Source of the DNA: Paenibacillus sp. Root444D2
GTDB taxonomy: Bacteria > Bacillota > Bacilli > Paenibacillales > NBRC-103111
Direction of reading: 5' to 3'
NCBI RefSeq assembly: GCF_001426375.1
Contig: NZ_LMEO01000053.1
Coordinates: 124,499 to 188,498 of the forward strand
Length of the DNA: 64,000 nt
A program made the translations under genes and the position numbers. A model generated the notes under the pieces. It had not been told where the DNA came from and did no database searches. It saw only the letters and a program-made list of their open reading frames with translations. Shown one piece after another: positions 1-8,445 of this stretch; the first letter of the stretch is position 1, and each line of letters opens with the position of its first letter.

Positions 1-169
1 TTTCTTTTCCATCGGCAGGTTCCGTGTTTAATATCTCTGAAGTTAAGATCACGCCTTTTTTTTCTTCATCAATCCCGATAGACAGTGTTATGGCTAAATC
101 CTCAAGTTGTGTCCCTGGACTGCAACCTATTATCAAAGAAAGCACAAGAAATGCTATTCCTTTCCTCAA
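1..169 (-). CDS. Ger(x)C family spore germination lipoprotein, N-terminal part (cut by window edge)
   Basis: Only the first 56 codons lie in the window. Reading leftward from a TTG at 169, the product starts with a short basic and hydrophobic signal ending in a lipobox (L-I-I-G-C, Cys16), then D-L-A-I-T-L-S-I-G-I-D, the usual opening of GerC proteins, which begin with a lipid anchor and an 'xxxGIDxxxxG' strand. An AGGGTGA ribosome binding site overlaps the stop codon of the upstream gerA, leaving a 10-nt gap, so the two are translationally close and co-transcribed. GerC subunits sit on the outer face of the inner spore membrane as part of the germinant receptor. The missing GerB permease is probably just beyond the left edge. 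Confidence 0.85.
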   Translation of the reverse strand, partial: MRKGIAFLVLSLIIGCSPGTQLEDLAITLSIGIDEEKKGVILTSEILNTEPADGKE

Positions 170-179
170 AAAATCACCC

Positions 180-1562
180 TCACTCTTCTTTATTGCCTAT
201 ACTTAACAACCATCGTTTTATAGATCGGCCGTGAACTTTACTTATAGGACTCATATAGCTGATTCCGAACGACGTTGTGTTTATAAAATGAGCAAGAATA
301 ACCGTAAAGCTTAAGAGTAGTCCGGGTAACCCCGCGATAGCTGAAGTAACTAAGAGAGGAAACCTTAGGAGTCTCGCAGATGATCCAAAGCTATACTTGG
401 GAACGATATAGGATGTAATACCAGTAAATGCGACGATAATGACCGTAGGAGCTGATACAAGGCCAGCCTGAACAGCCGCCTCTCCGATAACCAATGCTCC
501 AACGATACTAATGACTTGTCCTACATTTTTGGGAAATCGCAATCCTGCTTCTCTAAGGACTTCGAACACAAACTCCAATAACAACACTTCTAAGATGATT
601 GGATAAGGAACCCCGGATCTTGCCGAAGCAAAGCTGATGAGAAGCTTAGTTGGAATCAATCCCCAGTGAAAAGTGGTAACAGCAACGTAAATGGAAGGAA
701 GCGTTATGGAGAAAAAGAAAGAAAATAGACGAAGAAACTTCACAAAAAAAATGAAAATCGGAAGATCATAATAATCTTCCGGGCTCTCCATGAATTGCCA
801 AAAAACGGCTGGAAGGATTAAGACATCAGGCGAGCCGTCAACCGAAATTGCGAGCCGTCCTTCAACAAGATTACTGGCAACTGTATCAGGTCGTTGTGTA
901 TTTTGAATAATCGGCAAGATTTTCAATTTTCTTCTATCCAAAAATTTTTCGATAAAGCTGGAATCAGTTATGTAATTTATTTTCATTTTTTTTATTCGGT
1001 CTATGATTTGGATGACTAAATTTGGATCCGCAATACCGTCCATATAATAAATCTCTGCAGAAATATTTGAGTACTTACCCAACTTTAAAGAGACAATCGT
1101 CAAATTTTCTGATTTTAACCGTCTTCTAATCAAACTCCGATTGGTGGATAGATCTTCTATAAAACCATCCTTGGGTCCACGTAAAGTTACTTCCAAGTCT
1201 GGACTGTTAATATCCCTTTTATCAAACTTATCGAGCTTAATTTCAAGAAATTGTTTGGACTTATTTTCCAATATAATCAAAGAACCATTTAACAATAAAT
1301 TTGGTATGTCACTTTCTTTATTTTGAATTGTGATTTTCATGGCTGTTAATGAATTGACAATACTAAGCAATGTCAGATTGTCCGAATGAAGGTTTAATAA
1401 AGGCTTTATGACAGATTCTTGACACAAATTTAAGTCAACGATACCTTCCATATGAACTAAGCATATTTCATCTTTATGCATGTATCTTATCTTTAGATCA
1501 GGCGGATTTCGAAGCGCATTAAAAATATCATGAATCCGATTTTCCAACGGATTATTTCCCAT
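180..1562 (-). CDS. GerA family spore germination receptor subunit A
   Basis: A 460-residue GerA/GerKA-type protein: a soluble N-terminal half (with the family stretch L-R-G-P-K-D-G-F-I-E-D-L and the R-R-R-L segment) followed by about five membrane segments in the C-terminal half (including I-F-I-F-F-V-K-F-L-R-L-F-S-F-F-F, and G-Q-V-I-S-I-V-G-A-L-V-I-G-E-A-A-V). Length matches the family (about 460-490). An in-frame GTG at 1571 lies inside the AGGGTGA ribosome binding site, so the ATG at 1562 is the better start. It heads an operon with gerC downstream. In this family the A subunit works with B and C subunits in the inner membrane of the spore to sense germinants; the ligand cannot be read from sequence. 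Confidence 0.92.
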   Translation of the reverse strand: MGNNPLENRIHDIFNALRNPPDLKIRYMHKDEICLVHMEGIVDLNLCQESVIKPLLNLHSDNLTLLSIVNSLTAMKITIQNKESDIPNLLLNGSLIILENKSKQFLEIKLDKFDKRDINSPDLEVTLRGPKDGFIEDLSTNRSLIRRRLKSENLTIVSLKLGKYSNISAEIYYMDGIADPNLVIQIIDRIKKMKINYITDSSFIEKFLDRRKLKILPIIQNTQRPDTVASNLVEGRLAISVDGSPDVLILPAVFWQFMESPEDYYDLPIFIFFVKFLRLFSFFFSITLPSIYVAVTTFHWGLIPTKLLISFASARSGVPYPIILEVLLLEFVFEVLREAGLRFPKNVGQVISIVGALVIGEAAVQAGLVSAPTVIIVAFTGITSYIVPKYSFGSSARLLRFPLLVTSAIAGLPGLLLSFTVILAHFINTTSFGISYMSPISKVHGRSIKRWLLSIGNKEE

Positions 1563-1578
1563 TATTATCACCCTGAAG

Positions 1579-1608
1579 TATTATTTCCCAAAAATATTTT
1601 CGTATTCA
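1579..1608 (-). promoter_or_regulatory. Candidate sigma-G-type promoter for the first ger operon
   Basis: Upstream of gerA on the minus strand is TGAATA (1603-1608), 17 nt, then AATAATA (1579-1585). The B. subtilis sigma-G pattern is TGHATA-N17/18-CATAMTA, so the -35 matches fully and the -10 in 6 of 7 positions. ger operons are known forespore genes. The caveat is position: the transcript would begin almost at the ribosome binding site, giving an unusually short leader. Confidence 0.35.
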
Positions 1609-1704
1609 CGCTGGCATATAAGTTAAGACGAACGTAAAACAGCCCCGTATTTTGCTTCATTCGTAGGTTAAGTGGTTAAGTATTATTAGCCTTTACGTTG
1701 GTAA

Positions 1705-1741
1705 AATAAAAAGCTGGATCTGTATGAACAGAATCCAGCTT
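1705..1741 (-). terminator. Rho-independent terminator of the HPP gene
   Basis: AAGCTGGAT (1711-1719) pairs with ATCCAGCTT (1733-1741). Read leftward, the hairpin is followed by TTTTTATTTT, so it ends transcription of the HPP gene coming from 1824. Confidence 0.7.
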
Positions 1742-1823
1742 AAAAATTTATTGGATTACATCAATCTTTAATCCGCACTCCAAATTTGAACCTTACCTCC
1801 ATTATTCCCACTAATGACTTTCA

Positions 1824-2351
1824 TTATATCCAAAACTTCGGGTATTGACGTTGCTCGTCAAGGTTGTTAACCAAAAGCGCGACAAGTACAATGACCAAAG
1901 AGCCAATAAGAACAGGATTAATCAAGAACGACCAAGGACTGCCTGCCACAATGACTACGATTGGATCGGCCCCCGCTGGCGGATGAGTGGTTCGGGTTAT
2001 GTGCATCAAAGCGATGGCCAGACCTACACCGAGCGCTATCACCCAAAAAGAATTACCGAATAAATGAAAAAGAAGTAATCCAACCGCAGTGGATACTAAA
2101 TGACCTCCGATGATATTTCTGGGCTGGGATAAAGGAGCGTCCCATACGCCGAAAGCCAAGACACAACTGGCCCCGAATGGAGCCATAAGCCAAGCAGCGG
2201 ATGTTAGGTCAGTCAAGAAAGCCAAGATACCAATGGCGATGAATCCGCCCATGAAACCGATCAGCGCGGTTTTGGAAGATACTTTCAGCGGACTTCTTCC
2301 AGGCCCCGCCATTTTGGAAAAATATCGGTGCCATGTAGTTTTCATTTCCAT
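1824..2351 (-). CDS. HPP family integral membrane protein
   Basis: A 175-residue protein with four to five predicted membrane segments and the family-defining motif T-H-P-P-A-G-A-D-P around residues 122-130, preceded by the conserved S-Q-P-R-N-I-I-G-G-H loop. Some plant and cyanobacterial HPP proteins transport nitrite, but the role in Firmicutes is not settled. The gene is divergent from a GntR-type regulator starting at 2602, with a 250-bp shared control region. It has a second paralogue in this window at 19494-19970 with the same S-Q/A-Q-P-R and HPPAGADP signatures. An AAGGATG ribosome binding site lies about 10 nt before the ATG. Function beyond membrane transport is not assigned. Confidence 0.85.
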   Translation of the reverse strand: MEMKTTWHRYFSKMAGPGRSPLKVSSKTALIGFMGGFIAIGILAFLTDLTSAAWLMAPFGASCVLAFGVWDAPLSQPRNIIGGHLVSTAVGLLLFHLFGNSFWVIALGVGLAIALMHITRTTHPPAGADPIVVIVAGSPWSFLINPVLIGSLVIVLVALLVNNLDEQRQYPKFWI

Positions 2352-2504
2352 AATGAAATCACATCCTTTTGAATTTTACAACCAAATGAATAGTTAATTA
2401 GTTATTTGTTTATGATAATACGTGCCATAAAGGCCGTTGTCAACCCTTATTTTCATAGCACACTAGGTATTCATTACTGATTAAATTTATAGATTCCTTG
2501 CGTT

Positions 2505-2524
2505 TGTACATATTATAAAGTACA
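2505..2524. promoter_or_regulatory. Candidate operator between HPP and GntR genes
   Basis: A 5-bp inverted repeat, TGTAC and GTACA, separated by an AT-rich 10-nt centre, lies about 80 bp before the GntR start and 150 bp before the HPP start. GntR-type dimers bind short inverted repeats of this general form, so it is a candidate autoregulatory site. No direct evidence links the two. Confidence 0.35.
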
Positions 2525-2601
2525 TTGTAAATATCCAAATGAATAGTCTTTTTATTAAAAAACCAGTAAAATAAGACCATTTTCCTGTGAAAGGAGAATC
2601 G

Positions 2602-3573
2602 ATGATGAATAAAGAGTTATTGTTAAAAGTGGATCCCGGATTATCATTTAGCGTAAATATACAAATTAAAGAACAACTGAAATGGTTAATTGGAATCGGT
2701 CAGATTTTGCCGGGAGATAAGCTTCCATCGGCAAACCAATTGGCCGACTTGTTAGACTTAAATAGAAATACGGTAAATTTAGTCTATACTCAACTACGTG
2801 ATGAAGGTCTTTTTTCAATACAAAAAGGCCGGGGAACACAAGTTATGAATAATGCCAAAATTGAGGAACTGCAGAATTGGCGCAAACCTATGCACCAATT
2901 AGTGACAAAGACGATTGAGGAGGCCGTTGCCCAAGGAATTCCCCTTGAAGATTTTTTTATCGCAAGCTTAGCTTATATTCTGCTACATCATACGGATGTA
3001 GCAGAACGGCAGCGGATTGTATTCGTTGAATGTAAAGAGCACGATCATCTCTTTTATCGCAAAGAAATTGAACGCGTTACAAATGCTGAAGTCAAATCTT
3101 TCTTTCTGGAAGATCTTAGATCGACAGAAAATGCGATGATCGAGGCACTTGAGCACTCCAACCTTATCATAACCACATTAAATCATTCTGATGAAGTTAA
3201 ACAAATATTTTCCCGTTATGAGAAGAAAATTCATGTTATAGCAGCAACAATCGAGATGAAATTACTTCTCGAGATTTCTAAGATGAAGCCTGATAGCACA
3301 GTTAGTTTTGTATGTCTCGGAAAAGCAGGCGGACAATGGATGGCAAGAAGCATTCGCGACGCCGGCCTTTCTCAAATCCAAACCAACGCCATTGGCATAG
3401 ATGATCGTGAGAAGCTGCTTGATACCATCGATCATTCAGATAAAGTATACGCATCCGCCGCAGTTTACATGGAGGTAAAATCAATAGCTCCCGATAAAGT
3501 GGAATTTTATCCAATGGTTTTGGAAAAAAGCAGCGAAAATCTGTTAAGAGAGTTTTCCAATTCGGATAAATAA
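2602..3573 (+). CDS. GntR family transcriptional regulator with a long C-terminal domain
   Basis: Residues 1-75 form a GntR winged helix (G-D-K-L-P-S-A-N-Q-L-A-D-L-L-D-L-N-R-N-T-V, then G-R-G-T-Q). The C-terminal 240 residues are not an aminotransferase or an obvious UTRA/FadR domain. They show alternating hydrophobic strands and helices (R-I-V-F-V-E-C; V-S-F-V-C-L-G-K-A-G-G-Q-W-M) suggesting a Rossmann-like or periplasmic-binding-like ligand fold. A GTG at 2587 is in frame but precedes the AAAGGAG ribosome binding site; ATG 2602 lies 5 nt after it and is the likely start. It is divergent from the HPP gene and is the natural candidate for its regulator. Confidence 0.85.
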   Translation: MMNKELLLKVDPGLSFSVNIQIKEQLKWLIGIGQILPGDKLPSANQLADLLDLNRNTVNLVYTQLRDEGLFSIQKGRGTQVMNNAKIEELQNWRKPMHQLVTKTIEEAVAQGIPLEDFFIASLAYILLHHTDVAERQRIVFVECKEHDHLFYRKEIERVTNAEVKSFFLEDLRSTENAMIEALEHSNLIITTLNHSDEVKQIFSRYEKKIHVIAATIEMKLLLEISKMKPDSTVSFVCLGKAGGQWMARSIRDAGLSQIQTNAIGIDDREKLLDTIDHSDKVYASAAVYMEVKSIAPDKVEFYPMVLEKSSENLLREFSNSDK

Positions 3574-3589
3574 GATAAATATACAGTAC

Positions 3590-3620
3590 AACCCACTTTC
3601 CAATTCGGATAGTGGGTTTT
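3590..3620 (+). terminator. Terminator of the GntR gene
   Basis: AACCCAC and GTGGGTT form a hairpin followed by TTTTTAT, 17 nt after the GntR stop codon. Confidence 0.7.
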
Positions 3621-3693
3621 TATGTCCAGCGACATTAAATACTCGCTTTATTATTATGATCTGAAATTTTTATATTTAAGCATTTCCGTCAAG

Positions 3694-4038
3694 TCATTCG
3701 AGATTAGCCCTTAATTTTACAATCCGATCACTTTCCAGGAAAAATTGATAAATTCCGATCACTTTATTGCCCGGAAAATCCCCAGTGAACAATACGCGCA
3801 TGTCGATGACGTTGTTATTCACGTCATATTCTAATATTTCCGTGCATGTTCGGTAGTTTATAAAATAGGTTTGGAAATAACCGCCGATCTCTTGGCTGCC
3901 GACGAGCATGCTTCCGATGGATTCTTCAATAATGATGCCATTGTCTGCGAAAGTATTCATATAGGACTCCAAGTCGTGCTCGTTGGATGCCTTGATATAG
4001 TCAGACACAATTTCTGGCAATGATTTTTCTTCTCTCAT
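3694..4038 (-). CDS. SnoaL-like / NTF2-fold protein
   Basis: A 114-residue protein with the layout of small NTF2-like proteins: an N-terminal helix (I-V-S-D-Y-I-K-A-S-N-E-H-D-L-E-S-Y), then 'F-A-D-N-G-I-I-I-E', G-x-x-E-I-G-G-Y-F and a run of beta strands ending in I-V-K-L-R-A-N-L-E. Such folds include ketosteroid isomerase-like enzymes and non-catalytic binding proteins; no catalytic residue can be assigned. It is the last gene of a minus-strand group after an SDR oxidoreductase and a WYL regulator, with a 57-nt gap, so it may be part of the same response. Start ATG 4038 has an AAAAGGAA ribosome binding site. Confidence 0.75.
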   Translation of the reverse strand: MREEKSLPEIVSDYIKASNEHDLESYMNTFADNGIIIEESIGSMLVGSQEIGGYFQTYFINYRTCTEILEYDVNNNVIDMRVLFTGDFPGNKVIGIYQFFLESDRIVKLRANLE

Positions 4039-4095
4039 AGCAACATTCCTTTTTATTGATTGATGATTCCTAGCTCATTTGTAAAAATTGAAGTT

Positions 4096-5019
4096 TCAGC
4101 GCTCGGACAACCCCGATCCCAGTTTACTCCTCATCACATCCAAATGGGCTAATAACTTCGCTCGCAAATGCTCAGGAGCGACCTCTTCTAGAAGTGTTCC
4201 AAAAGTAAGCAGATAACCAATGAACCAGGTTCCTATGGGAAAGGCTCCTTGTATGGTAAATGAACTATCTTCATTAACGGTAATCATGGCAGGACTAAAC
4301 TCATCGTACACCCGGTAGGCTCCCTCAACCGATAACCGTAGCGTAACATCCACCGCATCGCGCACTGTATTCTCCTCCGCGAGATCGATCGACGCTACTG
4401 GTGGTTTAGGCTTGAAATGATGTCCGGTTATAACAATCTCCCTCATTCGGCTGATCTTAAACACACGCGAATCATCACTTGTCAAGCAGTGGCATGCCAG
4501 GTACCATGCGTTGCTCTTAAAAATCAATTGAACCGGCTCGACAATGCGCGTGCTTTGCTTTCCTGCGGCGCTATAGTAACGGAATGTAAGGCTAAGATGG
4601 TCGGCAATCGCTTGGCGAAGTAATGGAAAAACGTGACGATAGCTCTCTTCGCTTCCCCATGGAGAAAAATCCACTTCGATCCAACTGCTTTTCTCCTTCT
4701 TGAACAGCCGCGCCAGTTTGCTTAACACTTCCTCCGTATCCGGGAATTCTGTCGCAACAAGCGTTTGCATCGCCATGAGGATGTCATCTTGTTCCCGGTT
4801 GGTCAACAGCGAAGCATTAAAGACGTAACCGTCCAGCAGCGAAATGCCGCCGCCCTTCCCCTTGCTGGAATAAACAGGAATGCCGGCGGCACTCAATATG
4901 TCGATATCCCTATGGATCGTTCTTGTCGATACCTCAAAATGTTCCGCCAGCTCGCCTGCGGTGATCTTCTTTTTGTGCAGGAGCATATATACGATTTCAA
5001 AATGTCGACTTATTGGCAA
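4096..5019 (-). CDS. WYL-domain transcriptional regulator (YafY-like)
   Basis: The N-terminal 60 residues form a DeoR-type helix-turn-helix (A-G-E-L-A-E-H-F-E-V-S-T-R-T-I-H-R-D-I-D). A central WYL domain contains N-A-W-Y-L-A-C-H-C and F-K-I-S-R-M-R-E-I, and a C-terminal WCX-like segment follows. Members control stress, nucleic-acid and metabolic genes by sensing small ligands. The GTG at 5028 lies inside the GAGGTGAG ribosome binding site; the TTG at 5019, 6 nt after that site, gives the family-typical beginning M-P-I-S-R-H-F-E-I-V-Y. It lies 92 nt downstream of the SDR gene on the same strand and probably controls it. Confidence 0.9.
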   Translation of the reverse strand: MPISRHFEIVYMLLHKKKITAGELAEHFEVSTRTIHRDIDILSAAGIPVYSSKGKGGGISLLDGYVFNASLLTNREQDDILMAMQTLVATEFPDTEEVLSKLARLFKKEKSSWIEVDFSPWGSEESYRHVFPLLRQAIADHLSLTFRYYSAAGKQSTRIVEPVQLIFKSNAWYLACHCLTSDDSRVFKISRMREIVITGHHFKPKPPVASIDLAEENTVRDAVDVTLRLSVEGAYRVYDEFSPAMITVNEDSSFTIQGAFPIGTWFIGYLLTFGTLLEEVAPEHLRAKLLAHLDVMRSKLGSGLSER

Positions 5020-5120
5020 TGTACTCACCTCGTAGGCAAAGTATAGACTATAAACAGGGAACTAGACCAGTGGAGATATACGGGTTTGTTCTATCAGCCT
5101 ATGCCTTACCTGCAGGCAAC

Positions 5121-5864
5121 TCAGGAAGATTGTGCAGTAGGTCTGACAATGATTTCGTTAACGCTCGTATCAGCAGGCTCATGTATCGCATATGCTATAG
5201 CCCTGGCAATGCTTTCCGGGGAAATAGCAACATGACTCATCTGCTTCACCCAATCCCTGACTTCCGCACTGCTAATCGAATCGGCCAATTCAGTAGCTGT
5301 AAGACCCGGAGAGATGATAGTAGAACGGATATTAGAGACGGGAGATTCTTCTTGCCGCAGCCCTTCCATAATAGCTCTTACCGCGAATTTAGTAGCGCTG
5401 TAAACCGCGGAAGTCGGATCAACCCGATACCCTGAAGTAGAGGAAATCGTAACAATATGTCCCGACTTCTGTTCTCGCATGACCGGCAAAACCGCATTGA
5501 TACCATAAAGGGCTCCCTTTATGTTTATATCGATCATCGCCTCCCACTCTTGAACTTTGCGTTCATGCAGATATGAAAGAGGCATAATTCCGGCATTATT
5601 CACCAGCACATCGATTCGCCCAAATTGCTGAATCGTATGTTCCGCCAGTTTTTGCATGTCCTCAGCAGAGGCTACGTCCGTCTTGAAATAGGCGCAAGTT
5701 CCACCTGCTTGTACAATTTCATGCGCAATCGCTTGCAGGCGCTCCTCTCTTCGTGCAGCCAATACGACTTTTGCCCCTTTATGCGCCAGCAGTATCGCTG
5801 TCGCTTTTCCTATGCCGCTGGATGCTCCCGTAATAATAATAACTTGTGATTGTGACTGTTCCAT
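5121..5864 (-). CDS. Short-chain dehydrogenase/reductase (SDR)
   Basis: A 247-residue classical SDR: NAD(P)-binding T-G-A-S-S-G-I-G (residues 12-19), the downstream basic segment A-A-R-R-E-E-R suggesting NADP preference, N-N-A-G, the catalytic serine in T-I-S-S-T-S-G, and the Y-S-A-T-K catalytic pair. The closest common pattern is the YdfG/serine-dehydrogenase-like subgroup, but substrate cannot be assigned. Ribosome binding site AAGGAGAGA precedes ATG 5864. It is the first gene of the SDR-WYL-SnoaL group and has a strong palindromic operator upstream (5912-5943). Confidence 0.92.
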   Translation of the reverse strand: MEQSQSQVIIITGASSGIGKATAILLAHKGAKVVLAARREERLQAIAHEIVQAGGTCAYFKTDVASAEDMQKLAEHTIQQFGRIDVLVNNAGIMPLSYLHERKVQEWEAMIDINIKGALYGINAVLPVMREQKSGHIVTISSTSGYRVDPTSAVYSATKFAVRAIMEGLRQEESPVSNIRSTIISPGLTATELADSISSAEVRDWVKQMSHVAISPESIARAIAYAIHEPADTSVNEIIVRPTAQSS

Positions 5865-5911
5865 CGTGCTCTCTCCTTAAAGTAGATTTGATTACATGCT
5901 TACTATAACAA

Positions 5912-5943
5912 TCTTAATAGGACATCAGTCTGTCATATTAAGA
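5912..5943. promoter_or_regulatory. 32-bp imperfect palindrome upstream of the SDR gene
   Basis: TCTTAATA (5912-5919) and TATTAAGA (5936-5943) are perfect inverted arms, with GACA (5921-5924) and TGTC (5931-5934) symmetric inside. The centre is 63 bp upstream of the SDR start codon, where a repressor would cover the promoter. It is likely an operator, possibly for the neighbouring WYL regulator. Confidence 0.55.
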
Positions 5944-6069
5944 GATTATTTTTCACAATTAGAAAGGTTACCTTTTTGAAGGTACACCTTACCTTTTTTT
6001 ATGTTTCATCCGTCGAAAAGCAGATACAATGTAAATGCAAGCGCTGCAAGATATATAGGGAGGGTATGT

Positions 6070-7428
6070 ATGTTAAAAAAAGGAACATTATCTCTAGTAA
6101 GTCTTCTTCTAGTTACAGGGTTAGCCGCTTGCTCATCTGGCGGTAATCAATCTGCTCAGACCTCAGGCACAGCAAGCCCAGCGGTTACAGCAACGGCGGA
6201 AAAAGCAGCTGACAGCGAGAAAAAAGTAGAGTTGCGAATGACCTGGTGGGGTTCGCAAACCCGTCATGATTTAACTATTAAAGCATTGAAAGTCTTTGAG
6301 CAAAAGCATCCAAACATTACTATCAAGCCTGAATACTCCGGATTTGACGGCTATTTTGACAAGCTTTCCACACAAGTAGCCGGTGCAAACGCACCCGATG
6401 TCATTCAAATGGACTACGCCTTTATAGCCGATTATGCGAAACGCGGCTCGCTTTTGGACTTATCCCCTTACTCAAGTAAAGAATTAAAAACAGACGATTT
6501 GGATAAAAGCATGATCTCGGCAGGAACGATTGATAATAAATTGTATGCGATTACGATGGGTGTGAATGCACCCGGCGTTGTCTATAATGCATCCGTCTTT
6601 AAAGAATTGGGCATTACAGAGCCTCAGGAAAGCTGGACCTGGAAAGACTTTCAGGATATTTCCACAAAAATTTCCGCTGCTAAGGGAAAGGGATATTTCG
6701 GCTCCTTTGATGCTTCAGGAACGACGAACATTTTCGAAATTTTTGCCAGACAGAAAGGTGTAGGCTTGTTTAAGGACAGCCAAATGGGCGTAACGAAAGA
6801 TATGCTTACAGAATGGTATGCCATGTGGGCCGGCTTGCGGAAAAGCAACAGCATTACTACGCCGGAAATTACGGCTGCGACCACCAACGCTCTGGAAACC
6901 AGACCTATTTCTCTGGGTACGGCTGCTATGGACTTTGCCTTCTCGAATCAAGTTGGCACGTTCCAGAAAGTTAACAAAAATCCAAATGACAAAATAAAGA
7001 TTCAAGTGCTCCCGCATCTGGATGGTGAGAAGAAAATCGGTGAATATTTGAAGCCGAGCATGTTCATCTCAGGATATGCGAAGACAAGTCATCCCAAAGA
7101 AGTCGCCATGCTGATTGATTTCCTGACGAATGACCCGGATGCATACAAAATTCTCGGTGCTGACCGCGGTGTTCCAATTAATGCGCAAATCAGGCAGCAG
7201 CTGAAATCCTCCTTGACTGAAAATGATCAAATGATCTTTGATTTTATTGATACCGTCTCCAAGCATTCCAGTAACATCGATCCTCCTTATCCGCAGGGCT
7301 TTGCGGAAATCGATAAAAACTTCACCGTTTCCGGACAAAAGGTATCCTTTGGACAATCTTCCGCAGACGACACAGCTAATCAATTCCTAACGAATGCGAA
7401 TCAAGTTCTCAGCAAAACGAATAAATAA
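6070..7428 (+). CDS. Sugar ABC transporter substrate-binding lipoprotein
   Basis: A 452-residue extracellular solute-binding protein of the family 1 (maltose/oligosaccharide) type. It has a lipoprotein signal ending in L-A-A-C (Cys21) and a Ser/Thr/Ala-rich linker, then E-L-R-M-T-W-W-G, D-V-I-Q-M-D-Y, S-W-T-W-K-D-F, and the hinge region expected of the fold. An in-frame ATG at 6001 lacks a ribosome binding site; ATG 6070 follows GGGAGGGT and gives a proper signal peptide. Two permease genes follow in the same direction. No ATPase gene is present, which is normal for importers that share MsmX-type ATPases. A sugar substrate is likely but not defined. Confidence 0.92.
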   Translation: MLKKGTLSLVSLLLVTGLAACSSGGNQSAQTSGTASPAVTATAEKAADSEKKVELRMTWWGSQTRHDLTIKALKVFEQKHPNITIKPEYSGFDGYFDKLSTQVAGANAPDVIQMDYAFIADYAKRGSLLDLSPYSSKELKTDDLDKSMISAGTIDNKLYAITMGVNAPGVVYNASVFKELGITEPQESWTWKDFQDISTKISAAKGKGYFGSFDASGTTNIFEIFARQKGVGLFKDSQMGVTKDMLTEWYAMWAGLRKSNSITTPEITAATTNALETRPISLGTAAMDFAFSNQVGTFQKVNKNPNDKIKIQVLPHLDGEKKIGEYLKPSMFISGYAKTSHPKEVAMLIDFLTNDPDAYKILGADRGVPINAQIRQQLKSSLTENDQMIFDFIDTVSKHSSNIDPPYPQGFAEIDKNFTVSGQKVSFGQSSADDTANQFLTNANQVLSKTNK

Positions 7429-7436
7429 CTTTCACC

Positions 7437-7467
7437 CGGTAACCGTAAACCCGTTTTACGGTTACCG
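7437..7467 (+). promoter_or_regulatory. Intercistronic 13-bp perfect hairpin
   Basis: CGGTAACCGTAAA (7437-7449) pairs exactly with TTTACGGTTACCG (7455-7467) around a 5-nt loop. It lies between the binding-protein stop and the first permease and lacks a T-run. In maltose-type operons such hairpins protect the upstream mRNA and so raise binding protein over permease. Confidence 0.6.
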
Positions 7468-7497
7468 CAATTCCAATAAAAAGGCGGATACGATTCC

Positions 7498-8442
7498 ATG
7501 AATTCAACAAGCACTTCCATAGCGTCGGTCCCTAAAATTCGCGTCAGAAAAAAACAGTATAATCGACAAAATGGAGTTGCTCTATTGTTTCTTGCTCCTT
7601 GGTTCATCGGGCTGCTTTTTATGACGATTGGTCCTATGTTAGCTTCGCTTTATTTTTCTTTTACCGATTACAGCATATTAGCCGCACCTACATGGGTAGG
7701 CACGTCCAATTATACGACCCTTTTCACGGAAGATCCTCTTTTCCTGACATCACTGAAAGTCACATTTATCTATGTATTCATATCCGTTCCCCTGAAGCTT
7801 CTCTTCGCTTTGGCTGTTGCCATGCTGCTGAATAAAGGAATACGAGGGCTCGGTATTTATAGAACCATTTACTATATTCCCTCACTTCTTGGAGGCAGCG
7901 TGGCCATTGCGATGCTATGGCGCAAAATGCTAGGCGGAGATGGCTTGCTTAATCAATTGCTATTGCATCTGGGCATTCACGCACCCGATTGGGTATCCAA
8001 CCCGAAATACGCCTTGTATTCGATTATTTTACTGTCCGTATGGCAGTTCGGTTCTTCTATGATTATTTTTCTCTCAGGCTTGAAGCAGATTCCGGCCGAG
8101 CTTTATGAGGCCTCAGCTGTTGACGGCGCCAAAGCTGTTAAGCAATTTTTTACAATTACGATCCCTATTCTGACTCCGGTTATTTTCTTTAATCTGGTCA
8201 TGCAGATCATTACTTCCTTTCAATCGTTCACTCAGGCGTATGTCATCAGCAACGGTACCGGCGGACCTATCAAATCAACACTGATGTATTCCTTGTATTT
8301 ATATAAAAAGGGATTTTCATTTTTTCAAATGGGCTACGCTTCTGCCATGGCCTGGGTATTGCTTATTATCATTGCAATTTTAACGATATTTGTGTTTCAA
8401 TCCAGCAAAAGCTGGGTGCACTACGAGGATGGAGGAAAATAG
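7498..8442 (+). CDS. Sugar ABC transporter permease (MalF/UgpA type)
   Basis: A 314-residue inner membrane protein with six membrane segments and the EAA loop E-L-Y-E-A-S-A-V-D-G-A-K (about residues 200-211) that contacts the ATPase. The N-terminal end is basic, followed by L-L-F-L-A-P-W-F-I-G-L-L-F, typical of the CUT1 family. It is separated from the second permease by 3 nt and is co-transcribed with it. The start ATG has an AAGGCGG ribosome binding site 10 nt upstream. Confidence 0.92.
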   Translation: MNSTSTSIASVPKIRVRKKQYNRQNGVALLFLAPWFIGLLFMTIGPMLASLYFSFTDYSILAAPTWVGTSNYTTLFTEDPLFLTSLKVTFIYVFISVPLKLLFALAVAMLLNKGIRGLGIYRTIYYIPSLLGGSVAIAMLWRKMLGGDGLLNQLLLHLGIHAPDWVSNPKYALYSIILLSVWQFGSSMIIFLSGLKQIPAELYEASAVDGAKAVKQFFTITIPILTPVIFFNLVMQIITSFQSFTQAYVISNGTGGPIKSTLMYSLYLYKKGFSFFQMGYASAMAWVLLIIIAILTIFVFQSSKSWVHYEDGGK

Positions 8443-8445
8443 GGC

